Origin: Corbicula japonica
Taxonomy: Eukaryota; Mollusca; Bivalvia; Venerida; Cyrenidae
Direction of reading: 5' to 3'
NCBI GenBank assembly: GCA_038501625.1
Contig: JAZAYU010000008.1
Location: 5,394,938-5,458,937, forward strand
DNA length: 64,000 bases
Below are positions 22,501-33,633 of the stretch, piece by piece (the stretch's first letter is position 1; each line of letters starts with the position of its first letter). The translations under genes were made by a program, and so were the position numbers. The notes under the pieces were generated by a model. That model saw nothing but the letters and a program-made list of their open reading frames with translations, was not told the DNA's origin and made no database searches.

Positions 22501-25500
22501 TATTAGGTTATTTTTGACCAAAATGAGAATGGTGTAGATCCTGATCAGATGGCACATATGTGCTGGCTGATCTGGACCTACATTGGTCGCACATGTGATT
22601 AAATGTGTATATATGGAATAAAGGGGTATACAAGAAATATTGTTAAAATTCTAGATTGAGATGATTGTGATGTCTGATGATGGAACAGTTGGGTCTATAA
22701 GTGCAGTAAACATATCGGACACTCTGACCAAGAAAATGTCCAAGCATGATGCAGAGCACCTGTTGGACCGGTTTGTGAGAGACAAATGGTTAGGAAAGGT
22801 AAATTGTTGTCTAAATTGTTTAGTAATGAGTATACATTGAAACCTAGGTGTTAAGACAAACATTACTGAAACAGTTTATTATATTTCTTCATTTAATTCT
22901 ATGTTTAACAGATTCATCATTAGTTGTCTTGCAGAAACATAAAACATATAATTCCGTTTCCTTAATTAATTTTACATTTAAAAAGTGTTTAACATTCGTA
23001 TCCGAAATTGGAATATCCGAAATCATATACACTTACCCCAACTATAGATTTTCGGTGTGTTGATGAAGTTTTTCAGCAGCAAATTAATTGCATTGATAGA
23101 AATATGTGATCTTAATATTTTAGAACATTTGTGACTGTTTGATTGAGTTTTAAATTGTGTTATTTTAGCGGACAAATCAAAAGCAGAATGTAGGCATATC
23201 CACCAGTTTTCATTGCTAAACGGTTCGGCCCGTAGAATATATTTCTTTTTTGGCAAATTATAGCTTTGCTTATCCTATAACTCGATAAAAAATTCATTCA
23301 TTCCATAAAAAGCAATCTCCTATAAATTTTAAACGCAACTTGTTAAAATAAATCGGCAAATATGGAGCGACTTCCGTGAACTTGCAGATTTCATGTTACG
23401 ATTCGGATGCGATTTCTTGACTGTTAAAAAGTTATGATATAGCTTTTACCAAAACCATAAATTCTTTCGCATTTTAAACTATAATTCAGTTGAAAATAAT
23501 TGCAGAATTATTATTCAAAGCTCCGTCGTCAGTATTTACGCTTTGCGCAACAATTCCCCGTAAGAAAAATTCGTATTATCAGAAATATTTAGACGTTGAT
23601 GTTCTAGATTTCTGGTATTACTGACGGCGGCATAAAAGTTTATCCATATTATAACTCTGTGTCTTCATTAATGTTACCCCAAATATACGCACATAACTTA
23701 AGTTTCAATAATTACGCGTACGGTTTTGTTTTATTTGACGGTTGCACGGGACACAGATCAAAGAAGAAAGCCGACATGTGCATGTATCAAGGGACGCTGT
23801 TTACGACCCTTGTTGCAAATTTAGAATAACCTCATTCATTTTACAGTGATAGAATTTTCGAGTTATGGTCTCAGCTCTCATCTATCAGTCTTATTCTTGT
23901 GTATTCACTTAATGGAGTCAGTTAGCGGAAAGGTGTTAATATGGCGCGGTACGATCATCTTTTTAAGCAGTGTTCGACAGTAAGGTGTCAGATCGGCACA
24001 TTACGATCATTAAAGAAGTGATTGACATCTATGATTGCAATTATAGATGGGCATTTTTATTAGGCAGGAGGGCGCGGTTTGCTAGCTTCTTTCGGGCTTT
24101 TGGGCAAAAGGGCGGAGCTTAAAAGGGACAGGGCCGGGCCCCCTTCTATTCCGTGCTAGAATAATCCCTACCAATACCTCATAACATGTTAAGCATATGG
24201 CACAGCAACTGCTATTTGCTTGCAGTGTTGCCATAATTTGGGAAAATTTCAGTTCATACTATCTATTTTAACTTAATGAATAAATAGTTAATTGCTGGAT
24301 GGTTTTAATCAATACTCTTGCAGTTTGCTATAAAACTATAATAATTGTTTGTTACAGGTATTGTTTAACTGTATGTCGTCACCTTAGTGCAATAACGGTA
24401 TAAGTACCATTGAAATATGAAGGAGATATACAGTTATTGCACTAAGGCGACGATGTGTGAATTTATTAATACATGTACGTGCACATCATGTGGCATTGCT
24501 TGACTAGTCATCATTTTGAATGGTAAATCAAAGTGTCAAGGTTGAAACCAACCAAAAGTTACAGTACTTACATTGCTTTCTTGTATTTAATTGAATAATG
24601 AAATGTCTTGTATTCACAGTTGGAAAATGGTCGTATATACTTGGGAACTCGAGGGATCTTAGAATTAGAACAATACATAATTGATATGTATGGTGAAAAT
24701 GCTGTAAGGTGCAACATCTGCAAGAAACTGTGTGTTCAGGTACTTATTGATTATGCAGTAACTATAACAATATAGAGAGTAAAAATTGGAAGTACATAAT
24801 AAAATATTCAGCTATACAACCACTTTTTAACAGAAAAGTATTTAAAAACTTTTTGCCATAAATATGCCTTTATCACATGGTCAACCTGTGTAGAACTAGA
24901 TCAGCTGGTACATTCATGTTATGTGATCTGGATTTACACTGTTTGCTACTTTCTGAGAACCTAATTACTAAAAGTGAACAGTATAGACCTCTGCTGTACA
25001 TCCATACATTGAGGGGAAAAGGCTTGGACCAAAGTATTAAAAGCCAATTTGAGAAAAGATTGACTTTTTTCTACTTCATAGACTTATTTAACTCTTTTCT
25101 CTCTATATAGGGGTTTTATCGCATGTGCGAACAGTGTAGATCCAGATAATCCGACACATCCATGCCTTCTGCTCAGGATCTGCACTGTTCACTATTAGAT
25201 ACATTAGGTTATTTCTGACCAAGGTGTGACCAGTGCAGATCCAGATCAGACAGCACATTGTGCAGGCTGATGTGAATCTATGCTGGTCACACGTGCAGTA
25301 AAATGTGTATATGTTTGGTGGAAAGGGATAACGTTGCCTACGCCCAAGATCATTAAACTAAATCAGGAGACCAGTCTCAAATCTCAACCATCTGATCTGA
25401 TTGGCGACTAGTCACCCTTTCAGCCAATCAAATGCATGAGATTTGAGACTGGTCTTCAATCATAGTTTTATGACCTGGGCCCTGGTACAATTTTTTGGAA

Positions 25501-26511
25501 CATTTCAAGGGAGAGAACTGTGATCACTGTGATACGAGGCTTCATCGACATTGTGCAAAGATGTACTTTAAAGATCCTTCAGTGAAATGTCCAGTATGTC
25601 AGTCAGCTTGGACCAGTAAGTTGTATTCTGTTCAGGGCTTTTTTTCACTGCCAGGGGAAAGGGCCCACGCCCTATCATTTTAGGGAAAATAGCGTGATTT
25701 TTTCTATGAAGGGGAATGAAAAACCCTGATGTAAAGTTTTTGGGGAAAACTGCATGATTTTAAAGAAATTTTCCGAGGGGAAGGCGCCCATAAACGGCCT
25801 CTACCAAAGAAGGAAAAAAAGCCCTGCTGTTCTTAATACACTTCATTTACTTTACTTATGACCTTTTTGATGGCCATGCCAGATACCTTTATTTTATTAT
25901 TGATGACGTGAAACGGATCACCAAGGGCTGCCTTGTGTCCTTGACTTATTCTATTATAACAGTAATAATAATGCTGTGACATCATAAACTACAATGAACT
26001 ACAGAATGCAGTCGATTTTATGTTTGCAACCATTGTAGACTCAAATCAGCCTGATTATCTGCAGTCTTATCACAGTCTGCATTCTTTTCTTTTGATTAAA
26101 AGAATTTCACCCAAGTGCCCTTAAGGACAATGTATGGATTGTTCCATTTTCGGAGGGCTAGTCTGTCACGCAGTTTTCTTATAAGGGTTAAGTTTACTTG
26201 AACTTATTTGTAGGCCCAAAGATCATAAAACTAAATCAGGAAATCACATTTTACAGATCTTTATCAGATGACAGTTTTTTGTGTCCTAATTCAACATTGT
26301 TTCAATTATACATCTACCTTAGGGGGCATTTGTCATGTCCTGTGACACTTCTTGTTCTTTAATATTTATCAGTTATATAGTCAAATTAAACTTATTTGTA
26401 GACACTTATGACCGAGAGCCACAGCCATCAACCTCAGCTGAGGGGGAAGACATGGCAACTCAACCTTCCTCTAGTGCTACACAATCCTCAAGGAAAAGAA
26501 GAGCAAAATGA
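16583..26511 (+). CDS. NSMCE1: NSMCE1, SMC5/6 complex RING-type subunit, complete
   Basis: Seven coding exons: 16583-16694, 18310-18437, 20185-20262, 22655-22798, 24620-24739, 25510-25615 and 26402-26511. All have GT/AG borders and compatible phases. They encode 265 residues, against about 266 in human. The start ATG lies 15 bases after a splice-like AG (16566-16567), implying an upstream 5' UTR exon. Residues 1-180 correspond to the tandem winged-helix part that binds NSE3; MFLQSFMSRGIL at 9-20 is the family signature. Residues 185-224 form the variant C4HC3 RING: C185, C188, C198, C201, H206, C209, C221, C224. The tail is Ser/Thr-rich and ends RKRRAK, a likely nuclear signal. NSE1 works with NSE3 and NSE4 in SMC5/6, which acts in DNA repair and chromosome stability; its RING has been linked to ubiquitin ligation. 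Ligand residues are all intact, so I expect a functional gene. Confidence 0.95.
16856..18002. mobile_element. Non-autonomous hAT element in NSMCE1 intron 1
   Basis: Perfect 16-bp terminal inverted repeats CAGGGTTCGACATTAA (16856-16871, inverse at 17987-18002) enclose 1,147 bp. Subterminal words such as GGTCGGG and CTGGACCGAGTGGTC / TGGACCACTGGTC are inverted too. The CAGGGTTCGA start is typical of hAT elements. Flanks share CAGAAC (16851-16856 and 18003-18008) but not in perfect register for an 8-bp target duplication. A 16-bp inner inverted pair GGAACTGTCGCGAGTA / TACTCGTGACAGTTCC (about 17309 and 17437) is also present. No transposase was recognised. Confidence 0.8.
18716..19905 (+). mobile_element. 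Pearl/Helentron-like element E in NSMCE1 intron 2
   Basis: Head TTAGCTCACCTTTGGCTCATGG at 18715; tail AGGTGAGCAATTTAGGGCC...TTTGGGCCTCCTGTTT at 19866-19901. Six to seven monomers of about 150 bp lie between, sharing AGCCACAGGGCTTATAAGC, CCACTGGATGGATTTTAACC and AAATTTGNCCTGAAGCATCC. The tail hairpin matches that of element B in form. Confidence 0.75.
21130..22250 (+). mobile_element. Pearl/Helentron-like element F in NSMCE1 intron 3
   Basis: Head hairpin ATCCCCCCGCCAAAGGTGAGGGGGGAT (21136-21162), then a CGTCCGTGCGTCCGTCCG microsatellite. About six monomers with a regular 156-bp period (GAGCATAA at 21210, 21366, 21522, 21678, 21834; one unit is 10 bp short) contain CCAAAACTACTTGAGGGATT, TTCAAACTTCAT and TTTTTAGAGTTATTCC. 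The tail is GGTGGGGGGATTAACCATG followed by TGTAACATGGCTCTTGTT. Copies are very alike, suggesting recent amplification or homogenisation. Confidence 0.85.
22395..22628. mobile_element. Foldback MITE family M2, copy 1
   Basis: It contains GATCCAGATCAGCTGAC, repeated GATCAG words and the end TGTATATATGGAATAAAGGG that marks the family. It ends 27 bp before NSMCE1 exon 4. See 36315-36500 for the fullest copy. Confidence 0.6.
23000..24600. other. NSMCE1 intron 4, mostly unique
   Basis: No exon seen. 24050-24160 is a GC-rich stretch with GGGCGCGG, GGGCGGAGC and GGGCCGGGCCC words, perhaps an old transposon end. A hairpin lies at 24377-24452. Confidence 0.5.
24377..24452. repeat. Short hairpin (20-bp arms, 36-bp loop)
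   Basis: Arms 24377-24396 and 24433-24452 (GTTATTGCACTAAGGCGACG) pair at 19 of 20 positions. It is intronic, 168 bp before NSMCE1 exon 5. It could be a tiny MITE. Confidence 0.75.
25087..25330. mobile_element. Foldback MITE family M2, copy 2
   Basis: Begins near CTCTTTTCTCTCTATATAGG, contains GCGAACAGTGTAGATCCAGA, the TGATCAGG-type centre, GCTGGTCACACGTG and ends GTGTATATGTTTGGTGGAAAGGG. A further fragment of the family lies at about 24888-24960. Confidence 0.65.
25342..25482. mobile_element. Foldback MITE family M1, copy 1
   Basis: Inverted arms GCCCAAGATCATTAAACTA and TAGTTTTATGACCTGGGC, with GAGACCAGTCTCAAATCTCA / TGAGATTTGAGACTGGTCTT inside. Almost the whole element folds back. It stops 27 bp before NSMCE1 exon 6. 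Confidence 0.85.
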
Positions 26512-26817
26512 ATCCTTAGTAAAGGGAGAAAACTCTAAATTGAAAAGGAGAAAAACAACTCTTTTTTGTCAAGAGAAACAACTCTTAGCTGAAAAGGAGA
26601 AAGATAACTCTATGTCAATGGAAACAACTTTTCAACTGTGTCTTATACATGAGCATCCCAAGTTCTGAAACTATCAGTCAAACTGTCAAAGTTAGTTTGA
26701 TAATGATGAAGAGATGAAAAAGATGGTTATTTAAAGGAAATCACAGGTTTTGATATTCTGTTGAAAACTGAATATCTAAAAATGCCTGTATTAAGGAAAC
26801 TTTGTAATGTACATACA

Positions 26818-26956
26818 GGGCCCAAGATCATTATTCTAAGATTGGAGACAAATCTCAAGCATCTGATTGGCTGAAATGGCAACCAGTCACCATTTCAGCC
26901 AGTCTGATGCTTTAGAATTGAGACTGCTCTCTAAATCTAGTTTTATGATTGGGCCC
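26818..26956. mobile_element. Foldback MITE family M1, copy 2
   Basis: Bounded by GGGCCCAAGATCATTATTCT and TAGTTTTATGATTGGGCCC. The centre is TGGCTGAAATGGCAACCAGT and its inverse. It lies just after the NSMCE1 stop codon. Confidence 0.85.
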
Positions 26957-26979
26957 AGGTCTATAAGGAGATTATGCAC

Positions 26980-27330
26980 ATAGTTAAATTTTTTATGTTG
27001 TCCTTCTGTCCATCTGGATTCTGCAATGTCTCAAAATATTCAAGAGCTAGTTTTATGAAACTAGGTACATGTATTTGGGTAGAGAGCAATATGTGTGTCT
27101 GTTTATCTCTCTGCCAGCCTTGCCTGCAAAACCTGAATCCTGTAATATCGCAAAAAGTATGCAAGCTTGGTTTATGAAACTATGTATATGACTGGAGTTA
27201 CATCATTTATATGTCCTAGGCCAGACTGTAGGTTATCTTCCCTCTGTCTGTCTGGAAGAAATTAGTTTGTGCTAAATCTACAAAATGTACAAGCCCGGTT
27301 TATGAAACTTTGAAGGCAGTGAAATTATTT
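26980..27330 (+). repeat. Three diverged pearl-like monomers
   Basis: Units of about 120-130 bp share TTTATGAAACTA/T after CAAGCTTGG or CAAGCCCGG and a CTGTCTGTCTGG-type stretch. The arrangement resembles degenerate pearl monomers on the plus strand. Confidence 0.5.
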
Positions 27331-27904
27331 ATGCCATTTTTTCTGTTTGAAAAAATGTGGTTGCTAGGGAAAATACAACACTTTCACTAGATCTTAGCAT
27401 AACTCAACTTTCATTCTCAAGGTTTAAAACTCTGTGACTTTTTTGTTTTTGTTTGAACATTTATGAACATTAAAACACATGGCTGATTACAAAGTAAATT
27501 TGGCATTTTTCAATTTTGTTCCTTAAGGACAGCATGCATTTTGGAACACTAAATTTCTTTTTGATTGAATTTAACCATATTAAAAAGAATCTTTATCTTG
27601 CTCTTTCCAGACGCTCAGCCAGCATATCATTGTCTTAAGTTGAAGACAATACTGTTAAACTAATTTGGCTACTTGATTGTTTAACTGTTTTTACACCGGC
27701 AATAATACATTTCATATACTTAACATTATAATATTTAAATGAGCTGTCAGTTTTGATAGAATGTTTGAAATCACACAAATAATGTGCAGTTAATGTTGTG
27801 AAGCCAATCATTCATTCAATGCAGGTGACAAATTGAATGAATGAGTAAGTCTATCCTTTATTCTGCTCATTGCTACCATTGTCACAGTTCCTATCAGAGT
27901 AGAA

Positions 27905-28095
27905 CCTTTTCAGCCCATTAAGCAAACATCAGCCTATGTAGACATCTGTTGGCCTCTGTAGACCCAAATCAGTTTGTGTAGACCCAGTCATCATGTGTAG
28001 ACAGACCAGGCTCTGTAGATGCAGATCAGCCTGTGTGAACCCATATCAGCTGGTATAGATCCAGATCAAATTGTGTAGACCCAGATCAGCCTGTG
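27905..28095. repeat. ~25-bp minisatellite built from M2 MITE words
   Basis: Seven to eight imperfect units of the form GTGTAGACCCAGATCAGCCT. The unit matches the inner GTAGATCCAGATCAGCCTG of M2 MITEs, so the array probably grew out of one. Confidence 0.7.
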
Positions 28096-28477
28096 CATAT
28101 GTATTTTTCATACAGTATATGTACATGTATTCATTCATTGCAACTTAAGCTCTAACCATCATTCATTATGTAAATATTCCCCCAAGTAGGTTTCTGTCAC
28201 AAACCTTAGCTGAGTTTTTTCAGAAAGGTTATTTACAGCTTGGTACAAAGCTATTTACTGGTCTTTATATAATCAAACAATTTGGAGTTTTTCATTTTAA
28301 TAGGTTATTAAATATTTATTTTATTTTTATAGGTAATTAAATATTAATTTATGATTTCAACTGCAGAATAAATTATCAATATTTTTGGTGGTTTGATTTG
28401 TAAAACATACATGCACATGTTTTATTTCAATAAAATCTTTCTTGAAGTATTACTCGAACACTTTTGACTCTGCATTT

Positions 28478-29637
28478 AACCCTCTTCTTCACTGATACAC
28501 CTTTTTCACATGGGTTTCTAATGTAGATCACACCAATGCCTTCTGATCAGGACCTATACTGTTAGCTCTTGGAATAAATGCCATATCCCATGAGTAAAGA
28601 TTAAGACTGTTAAGAAAAATCTAAAACTTCATGATACTCAATATTATTGAATTCACTTCTGTTAACCTTGTTGTGCTAGGAACATTGGTGAATTTTGCCT
28701 CATTGGTAGGCAAAACAGAAACTATATATATAAGTTTGATTAAGTTTGTATTTAACTTAATAAAAACGTTGAAATCCCTATGCAATATAGCAGTCATCCT
28801 TTGTTAGATATTTTTGTTACTTTGGCATTGTTTATTTTTCTGTGCAGATGATGAAATTTACATAAATACACGCAGTTGTAATATGATCATATGTTAGATA
28901 TTACATGGTCTTGTTTCACTGGGACTTGATTTTGAACCCTTTCCATAGAGTGAAAGTATGCGAAAATTAAACCTGAGCAAAATACAATTATAGCACAGTA
29001 ATTGTTTTGACTAAATCTTGAATCCTTGACATGTCAAATGATTATGTTTTGCATGAGAAAATGATTACTGTAAAATATTTATTTTTGTGAGCATTAAATT
29101 TTGTGAAATGCTTGAAGAAAAAACAGCGTTTACTTGGATGAAATGTTAAATGTTAAATGATTTTTATTAGAAAAAAAAATATATCAAAATTAGCAAATCA
29201 TAATAATATAATGAGGATCTGCCAAATAACAAGTTTTCAAATTTAACACTGGCAATAATATGTGGATAACTGTGAAATGAGTTCTTTATCTATTTGTTTT
29301 TGTTTAGTGTTTCAAGAGCTTTATAAAGTTAATAAGTTATAATGGTTGAAATTATTTTTGAGCCAATGACAATGCAGTATTTTTACCTTAATTCTCATAA
29401 AGTCGCGCGTCTGAAATGTGTTTATTATAGGTGGATTTCCTCTATAATATTGTTTGAACATTTATTGATAAACAAGTATAGTTCGTCGACGATCTTCTAC
29501 AGTGTTCAAGGAGGCGTGACTTAGAAAGTCTGAAAAAGGAAAATCTTTTAAATATTTTAGCTTTGACTTGTTTGGCTTATGATAACCTTCTTAAATTTCG
29601 TAACTCTTTATTTCATATATACGTCTGTTATCACATA
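28478..29637. other. Intergenic after NSMCE1
   Basis: A fragment of the M2 family lies at about 28478-28600 (AACCCTCTTCTTCACTGATA, TCTGATCAGGACCTATACTG). The remainder is AT-rich with no coding or repeat structure that I recognise. Confidence 0.45.
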
Positions 29638-29835
29638 GGCGACCAGTTTAGATCAAGATCACCTATTAAATCAATGTCATCTGATCAGTATTTTATTTAC
29701 TCTTTTTTGTCACAAATAACCTAGTGAATCTAATAGGGAGAAGTGTCGGTCGTGATCAGACTACACGGATGAGCCCGTTGATCCGGAAATAAACTATTTT
29801 ACCATGCTATAAAATTTTTCTTAATGAATAAAGGG
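29638..29835. mobile_element. Foldback MITE family M2, copy 3
   Basis: Contains CACATAGGCGACCAGTTTAG, ATCTGATCAGTATTT and the inverse GTCGTGATCAGACTACACGG, and ends TGAATAAAGGGTAAAA. Confidence 0.55.
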
Positions 29836-30102
29836 TAAAATGGAACTTCCACGGTTGAAACCTTGTTACTCAAAGCAATGATAGACTGCTACACATTTTT
29901 TTTTCTGACAATCAGTAATGTTCACAAGGTGTTTTCAGATAAAGAAATTTCATAATTCACATTCTAAAATATTCTCTCAGTATGTTTACGGGCCATTGAA
30001 TGACTAAACTACTTTCACTTTGACTATTGATTTTTGCATACCCATATATGGTTATTTAGGCGGCGACTGTTTTGTCAGTTACAAAAATAATTTCGTCCAT
30101 TA

Positions 30103-30214
30103 TATACGTTATAGTTTATTTTGAGGCTTTTATGAAAAATTAAACGGTCGCCCAGCTGCGCTGGGCCTGACCGTTTAATTTTCATACAAGCCTCAAAATA
30201 AACTATAACCTATA
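30103..30214. repeat. 112-bp near-perfect palindrome
   Basis: Arms 30103-30150 and 30166-30214 share TATAGTTTATTTTGAGGCTT and AAATTAAACGGTC with few mismatches and indels. The centre is GCCCAGCTGCGCTGGGC. The sequence is nearly all inverted repeat, like an arms-only MITE. Confidence 0.9.
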
Positions 30215-30270
30215 CTTAATGTTTGTTTTGCTTAGCACTTCAGGGTGGTTGAAATGCATGAACCATGTAC

Positions 30271-30390
30271 AGCCCAAGATCAATCAACTGAAATGGGAGA
30301 CCAGACACGAAACTCTTAATTGTGATTGGTCAGTTTGAAGACAGACTTGAGATTTGAGTCTGGTCTCCAATAGTATACAATATTAGGCCC
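30271..30390. mobile_element. Foldback MITE family M1, copy 3
   Basis: Arms GCCCAAGATCAATCAACTGA...GAGACCAGACACGAAACTC and GAGATTTGAGTCTGGTCTCC...TATTAGGCCC, more diverged than copies 1 and 2. Confidence 0.75.
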
Positions 30391-30683
30391 TTGTTGATAG
30401 ATGGATTGTTTAATTCACATTATAAAATGGAAAACATATGCTTCATACCCAGCTGCCTGTAATAGAAACAATATATACACATGTTGAAGACTACTTCATA
30501 ATTGTTGTGTGGAGTGAAACATAAACTTTGGGTTCTAAGTGATATTAAATGAAGAATCAGATATTAACTTTTTGCTTTCGATTCACATGTTGTGAAGTAG
30601 TCTTCAACAATTGTATAAAATTATTTTGTTTCGTTGAACAAAACTTGCAGTAATAACACTCAGTTAATGGTATTAAAAAAGAT

Positions 30684-30912
30684 TAACCCTTTTCTCTATA
30701 GATATTTATTGCTTGGATGAACAGTGTAGATCAAGATCAACCAGCACATCCAAGCCATCTGATCAGGATCTGCAATGTGTGCTTTTTGATTAATTACGTT
30801 ATTTCTAACTAAAACGCGAACAGTGCAGATCCCGATCAGATGGCATGAGTCTAATCTGGATCTACACTGGCTGCACATGCGTAAAAATGTGTACATATGG
30901 AGAAAAATGTTA
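30684..30912. mobile_element. Foldback MITE family M2, copy 4
   Basis: Starts TTAACCCTTTTCTCTATAG, then GAACAGTGTAGATCAAGATC, CCATCTGATCAGGATCTGCA, an inverse half with CAGATCCCGATCAGATGGCA, and ends ATGTGTACATATGGAGAAAA. Confidence 0.75.
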
Positions 30913-31671
30913 ATCATGCACCAAAACACAATGACAGGATGGTAGTGTGAGCCTAAATACTGACAGTTGTCACTTATAACAAGTAGTGTCAATATTAACA
31001 TCATTTTCCTTTTAAATACAAATTGTACAACAAAATGTAGACTTTATGTTGCAACATATCACATGCAGAGACCGACAATATTTTCATGTCTCCAGATTTA
31101 CTGCCCAAATGAACATTATCTTTCTAAATGCCTGACAGCTCGTTTTACACATATTTAATTGTGTCTGTCATGTATTAATAATCACTAGGGCCATATATAC
31201 ATGGAGATCATTGGGTCGCACATCTTATGTCATTTTATATCTACCATTACAGGGTCATGATTGTAGATATTAATTGTTTCTAATTGACACTGGTGATTGA
31301 CATAATCATTGACAAGTTAACAATCTTAATATTGATAAATCATGATACAGAAAATACATGCAGAACTTGCGTTTTCTTTCATAAATAAAACTTTAACCCT
31401 AGAAAGTGTTTTTTTTTTCATTCTTCATAGAGATGATGGTTGAACAGTTACCTAAGTAGACCTTGATGAAATAAGACTTATATGATGACTGATCTGGGTC
31501 TACACTGAGACAGATTTAAGTTTAACAGTGTTCTTTGGATAAAAAAGTCTTAAATGTGGTGTTAAAGATAGTTATGACCATTAATTTAGAAATTTTACAT
31601 ATGTGCATAGATGCAAGATTTTATCAGAATAAGATCTGGTAAATTTATCTTTCTTTTGTCCATTTATATGC

Positions 31672-31792
31672 CTTTAAGACATGAGCAAACAGTGCAGATC
31701 CAGATCAGACGGCGGGAATGTGCCAGCTTATTTGAATCTAAACTGTTAGCACATGTGATAAAAGGAGTATATATGGAGTAAAGGTTTCAGAA
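31672..31792. mobile_element. Foldback MITE family M2, copy 5 (partial)
   Basis: Only one half: GAGCAAACAGTGCAGATCCA, GATCAGACGGC, AATCTAAACTGTTAGCACAT and the end TATATGGAGTAAAGG. Confidence 0.6.
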
Positions 31793-32149
31793 ATTGTTAT
31801 TAAAATGAGATTACCAACACTGTTAGTTAAAAAAAAATCAATATATATTTAGCATGTGTTGGTACATTTGTGTTTTTAGCTTTGCTTATCAAAAATATAT
31901 TAGGCAATGTACATTTTAAGAATGTGGACTATCTAATCTAAATTTAATGTAATGTGTTTCAAACTTAAACTATTAACTTTATTTCAAATTGTAATACTGG
32001 CATCCCCTAAACATCTTTGAGGCATTATTTAACATTTCAGCATATTAATGAAATTACAAAACGATTGACATGGTGTCAATTGATGCACACATGTTGTGGA
32101 AGTGAAGAATAGGACCCGAGAGGTCACTTCATCAAATGGAATGGAAAAA

Positions 32150-32345
32150 ATTGGCATAAAAGAAGCCACATTTTCCATCGGGGTATCTCTACATAAAAGA
32201 GACCACATTTTCCACCGGGTTATCATTACATTAAAGGGGCCACATTTTACATGGGGTATCTTTACATAAAAGACGCCATTTTTTTCATCGGGGTTTCACT
32301 TGATAAAAGAGGCCAGATTTTTCGTCAGGGTATCATTACATAAAA
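32150..32345. repeat. 37-bp minisatellite, about five copies
   Basis: The unit GGCCACATTTTCCATCGGGG followed by TATCTCTACATAAAAGA repeats every 37 bp with substitutions (CACATTTTCC at about 32166 and 32203, with later copies diverging). Confidence 0.8.
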
Positions 32346-33211
32346 TAAAAGCTAAATTAATACATTTGTTAGATAGTCTGGATGATGATGGAATCTCTGT
32401 GTAGCCTCGCGTCGCCGTTTGTAGGCGCGCGCCTCCGTCGTCCCGCCCTATTATTTTTTCCAGCCTGGTCGGAATATACTATATAAGTACTTTGCGTACA
32501 TACGCATGCTTGTATGATTGTTTTTGTTTTTGTCACAGCTTAAAACCAAAATTATCGGAAAATTAAAAATTGCTGTCGCACCTAAAGGCCGTCAACTTCT
32601 TTGTCTGTTTTTAATTTCCCCAAAACCATTTTGGACTTTTAAATAATGTTCGCAAAAGAGGCATAACGTTAAAAAAAACTATTTATGCACAGCAAAATAA
32701 ATGCGATTGAATATTACTCCAAATAATCAAAGTGTGAAAACTTTATACAGAAAAGAGTACAATTACCCATAAACGCTTCAGAAAAAAATTAAATAAATTA
32801 TCAATAGTTGAATGCACGAGTACATCTATTTTAAGCATGCTTGTCTGTTGTTTTTTTTCAAGGAAGTGTAAGTGCATCTCATAAACAGTCTGGCTATAAT
32901 TTGTTGTTTTTTTATGCACTAGGTTACTGGAGCATACTTAATGTTTACCAGTATATGGTCGTTGTTCAGTAGGTGCATGGTATAGTTTTATAAACTTTTA
33001 AAATTGATATATACTGCATAAAAATGCATACCTTTTATTTTTTAACCATAAAACGCTTAAAGCAATTTATCAGGATGTAATATGAGCAGTAATAATTATG
33101 TGAACAATAATAGCCAGCTAATTTAACTAAAAAATACGATGATTTATTCTCGGGATATCAAACAAACATTATCTTAAATGAATATTGGATTTGAATTTTT
33201 AAGATTTAGCA
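32346..33211. other. Intergenic, nothing recognised
   Basis: AT-rich except for a GC-rich patch at 32405-32450 (CCTCGCGTCGCCGTTTGTAG, GGCGCGCGCC), whose origin is unclear. No coding signal. Confidence 0.45.
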
Positions 33212-33633
33212 GACTCAAATTTGAAAGTTTATGACACGCAAAATAGGAATAACACAACGGGTGCATTCAGCTTGTGCAAAGAAACTTAAATATCCGTATT
33301 TTGAAAAAAATCGTTCCTTTTAACTAACTTTTTCAGTAATCAACACTAACTAATTTGTTTTCAGAAACGAAAGTTACAGAAGACAACTTTCAAAAAAACA
33401 ATATTTATGACATTCAACTTGCACTTTATATTAACTGGCACCAGAGATGTAAAAGGAGTTGCCCGTGTGACTCAAATTTGAAAGTTTATGACACGCAAAA
33501 TAGGAACAACACAACGGGTGCATTCAGCTTGTGCAAAGAAACTTAAATATCCGTATTTTGGAAAATTTCGTCCCTTTTAACTAACTTTCGATAATCAAAA
33601 CTAACGAATTTGTTTTCAGAAAGTTACAGAAGA
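33212..33633. repeat. Tandem duplication, 257-bp period
   Basis: About 165 bp from GACTCAAATTTGAAAGTTTA to AGTTACAGAAGAC occurs at 33212-33383 and again at 33469-33633 with few differences (AATAGGAATAACACAACGGG versus AATAGGAACAACACAACGGG). The about 85 bp between is single copy. This is a local segmental duplication of unknown content. Confidence 0.9.

Larger units (their letters stand above)
26512..28450 (+). other. NSMCE1 3' UTR and downstream region
   Basis: Candidate polyadenylation signals AATAAA lie at 28367-28372 and 28429-28434; none is obvious nearer the stop codon, so the 3' UTR could be about 1.9 kb. It would then include an M1 MITE (26818-26956), three pearl-like monomers (26980-27330) and a 25-bp minisatellite (27905-28095). 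The transcript end is inferred, not seen. Confidence 0.4.

Noticed and set aside
24410..24432. GAAGGAGATATACA, which looks like a bacterial expression-vector ribosome binding site
   Set aside because: It is the loop of a small intronic hairpin in eukaryotic DNA with no following gene; coincidence.
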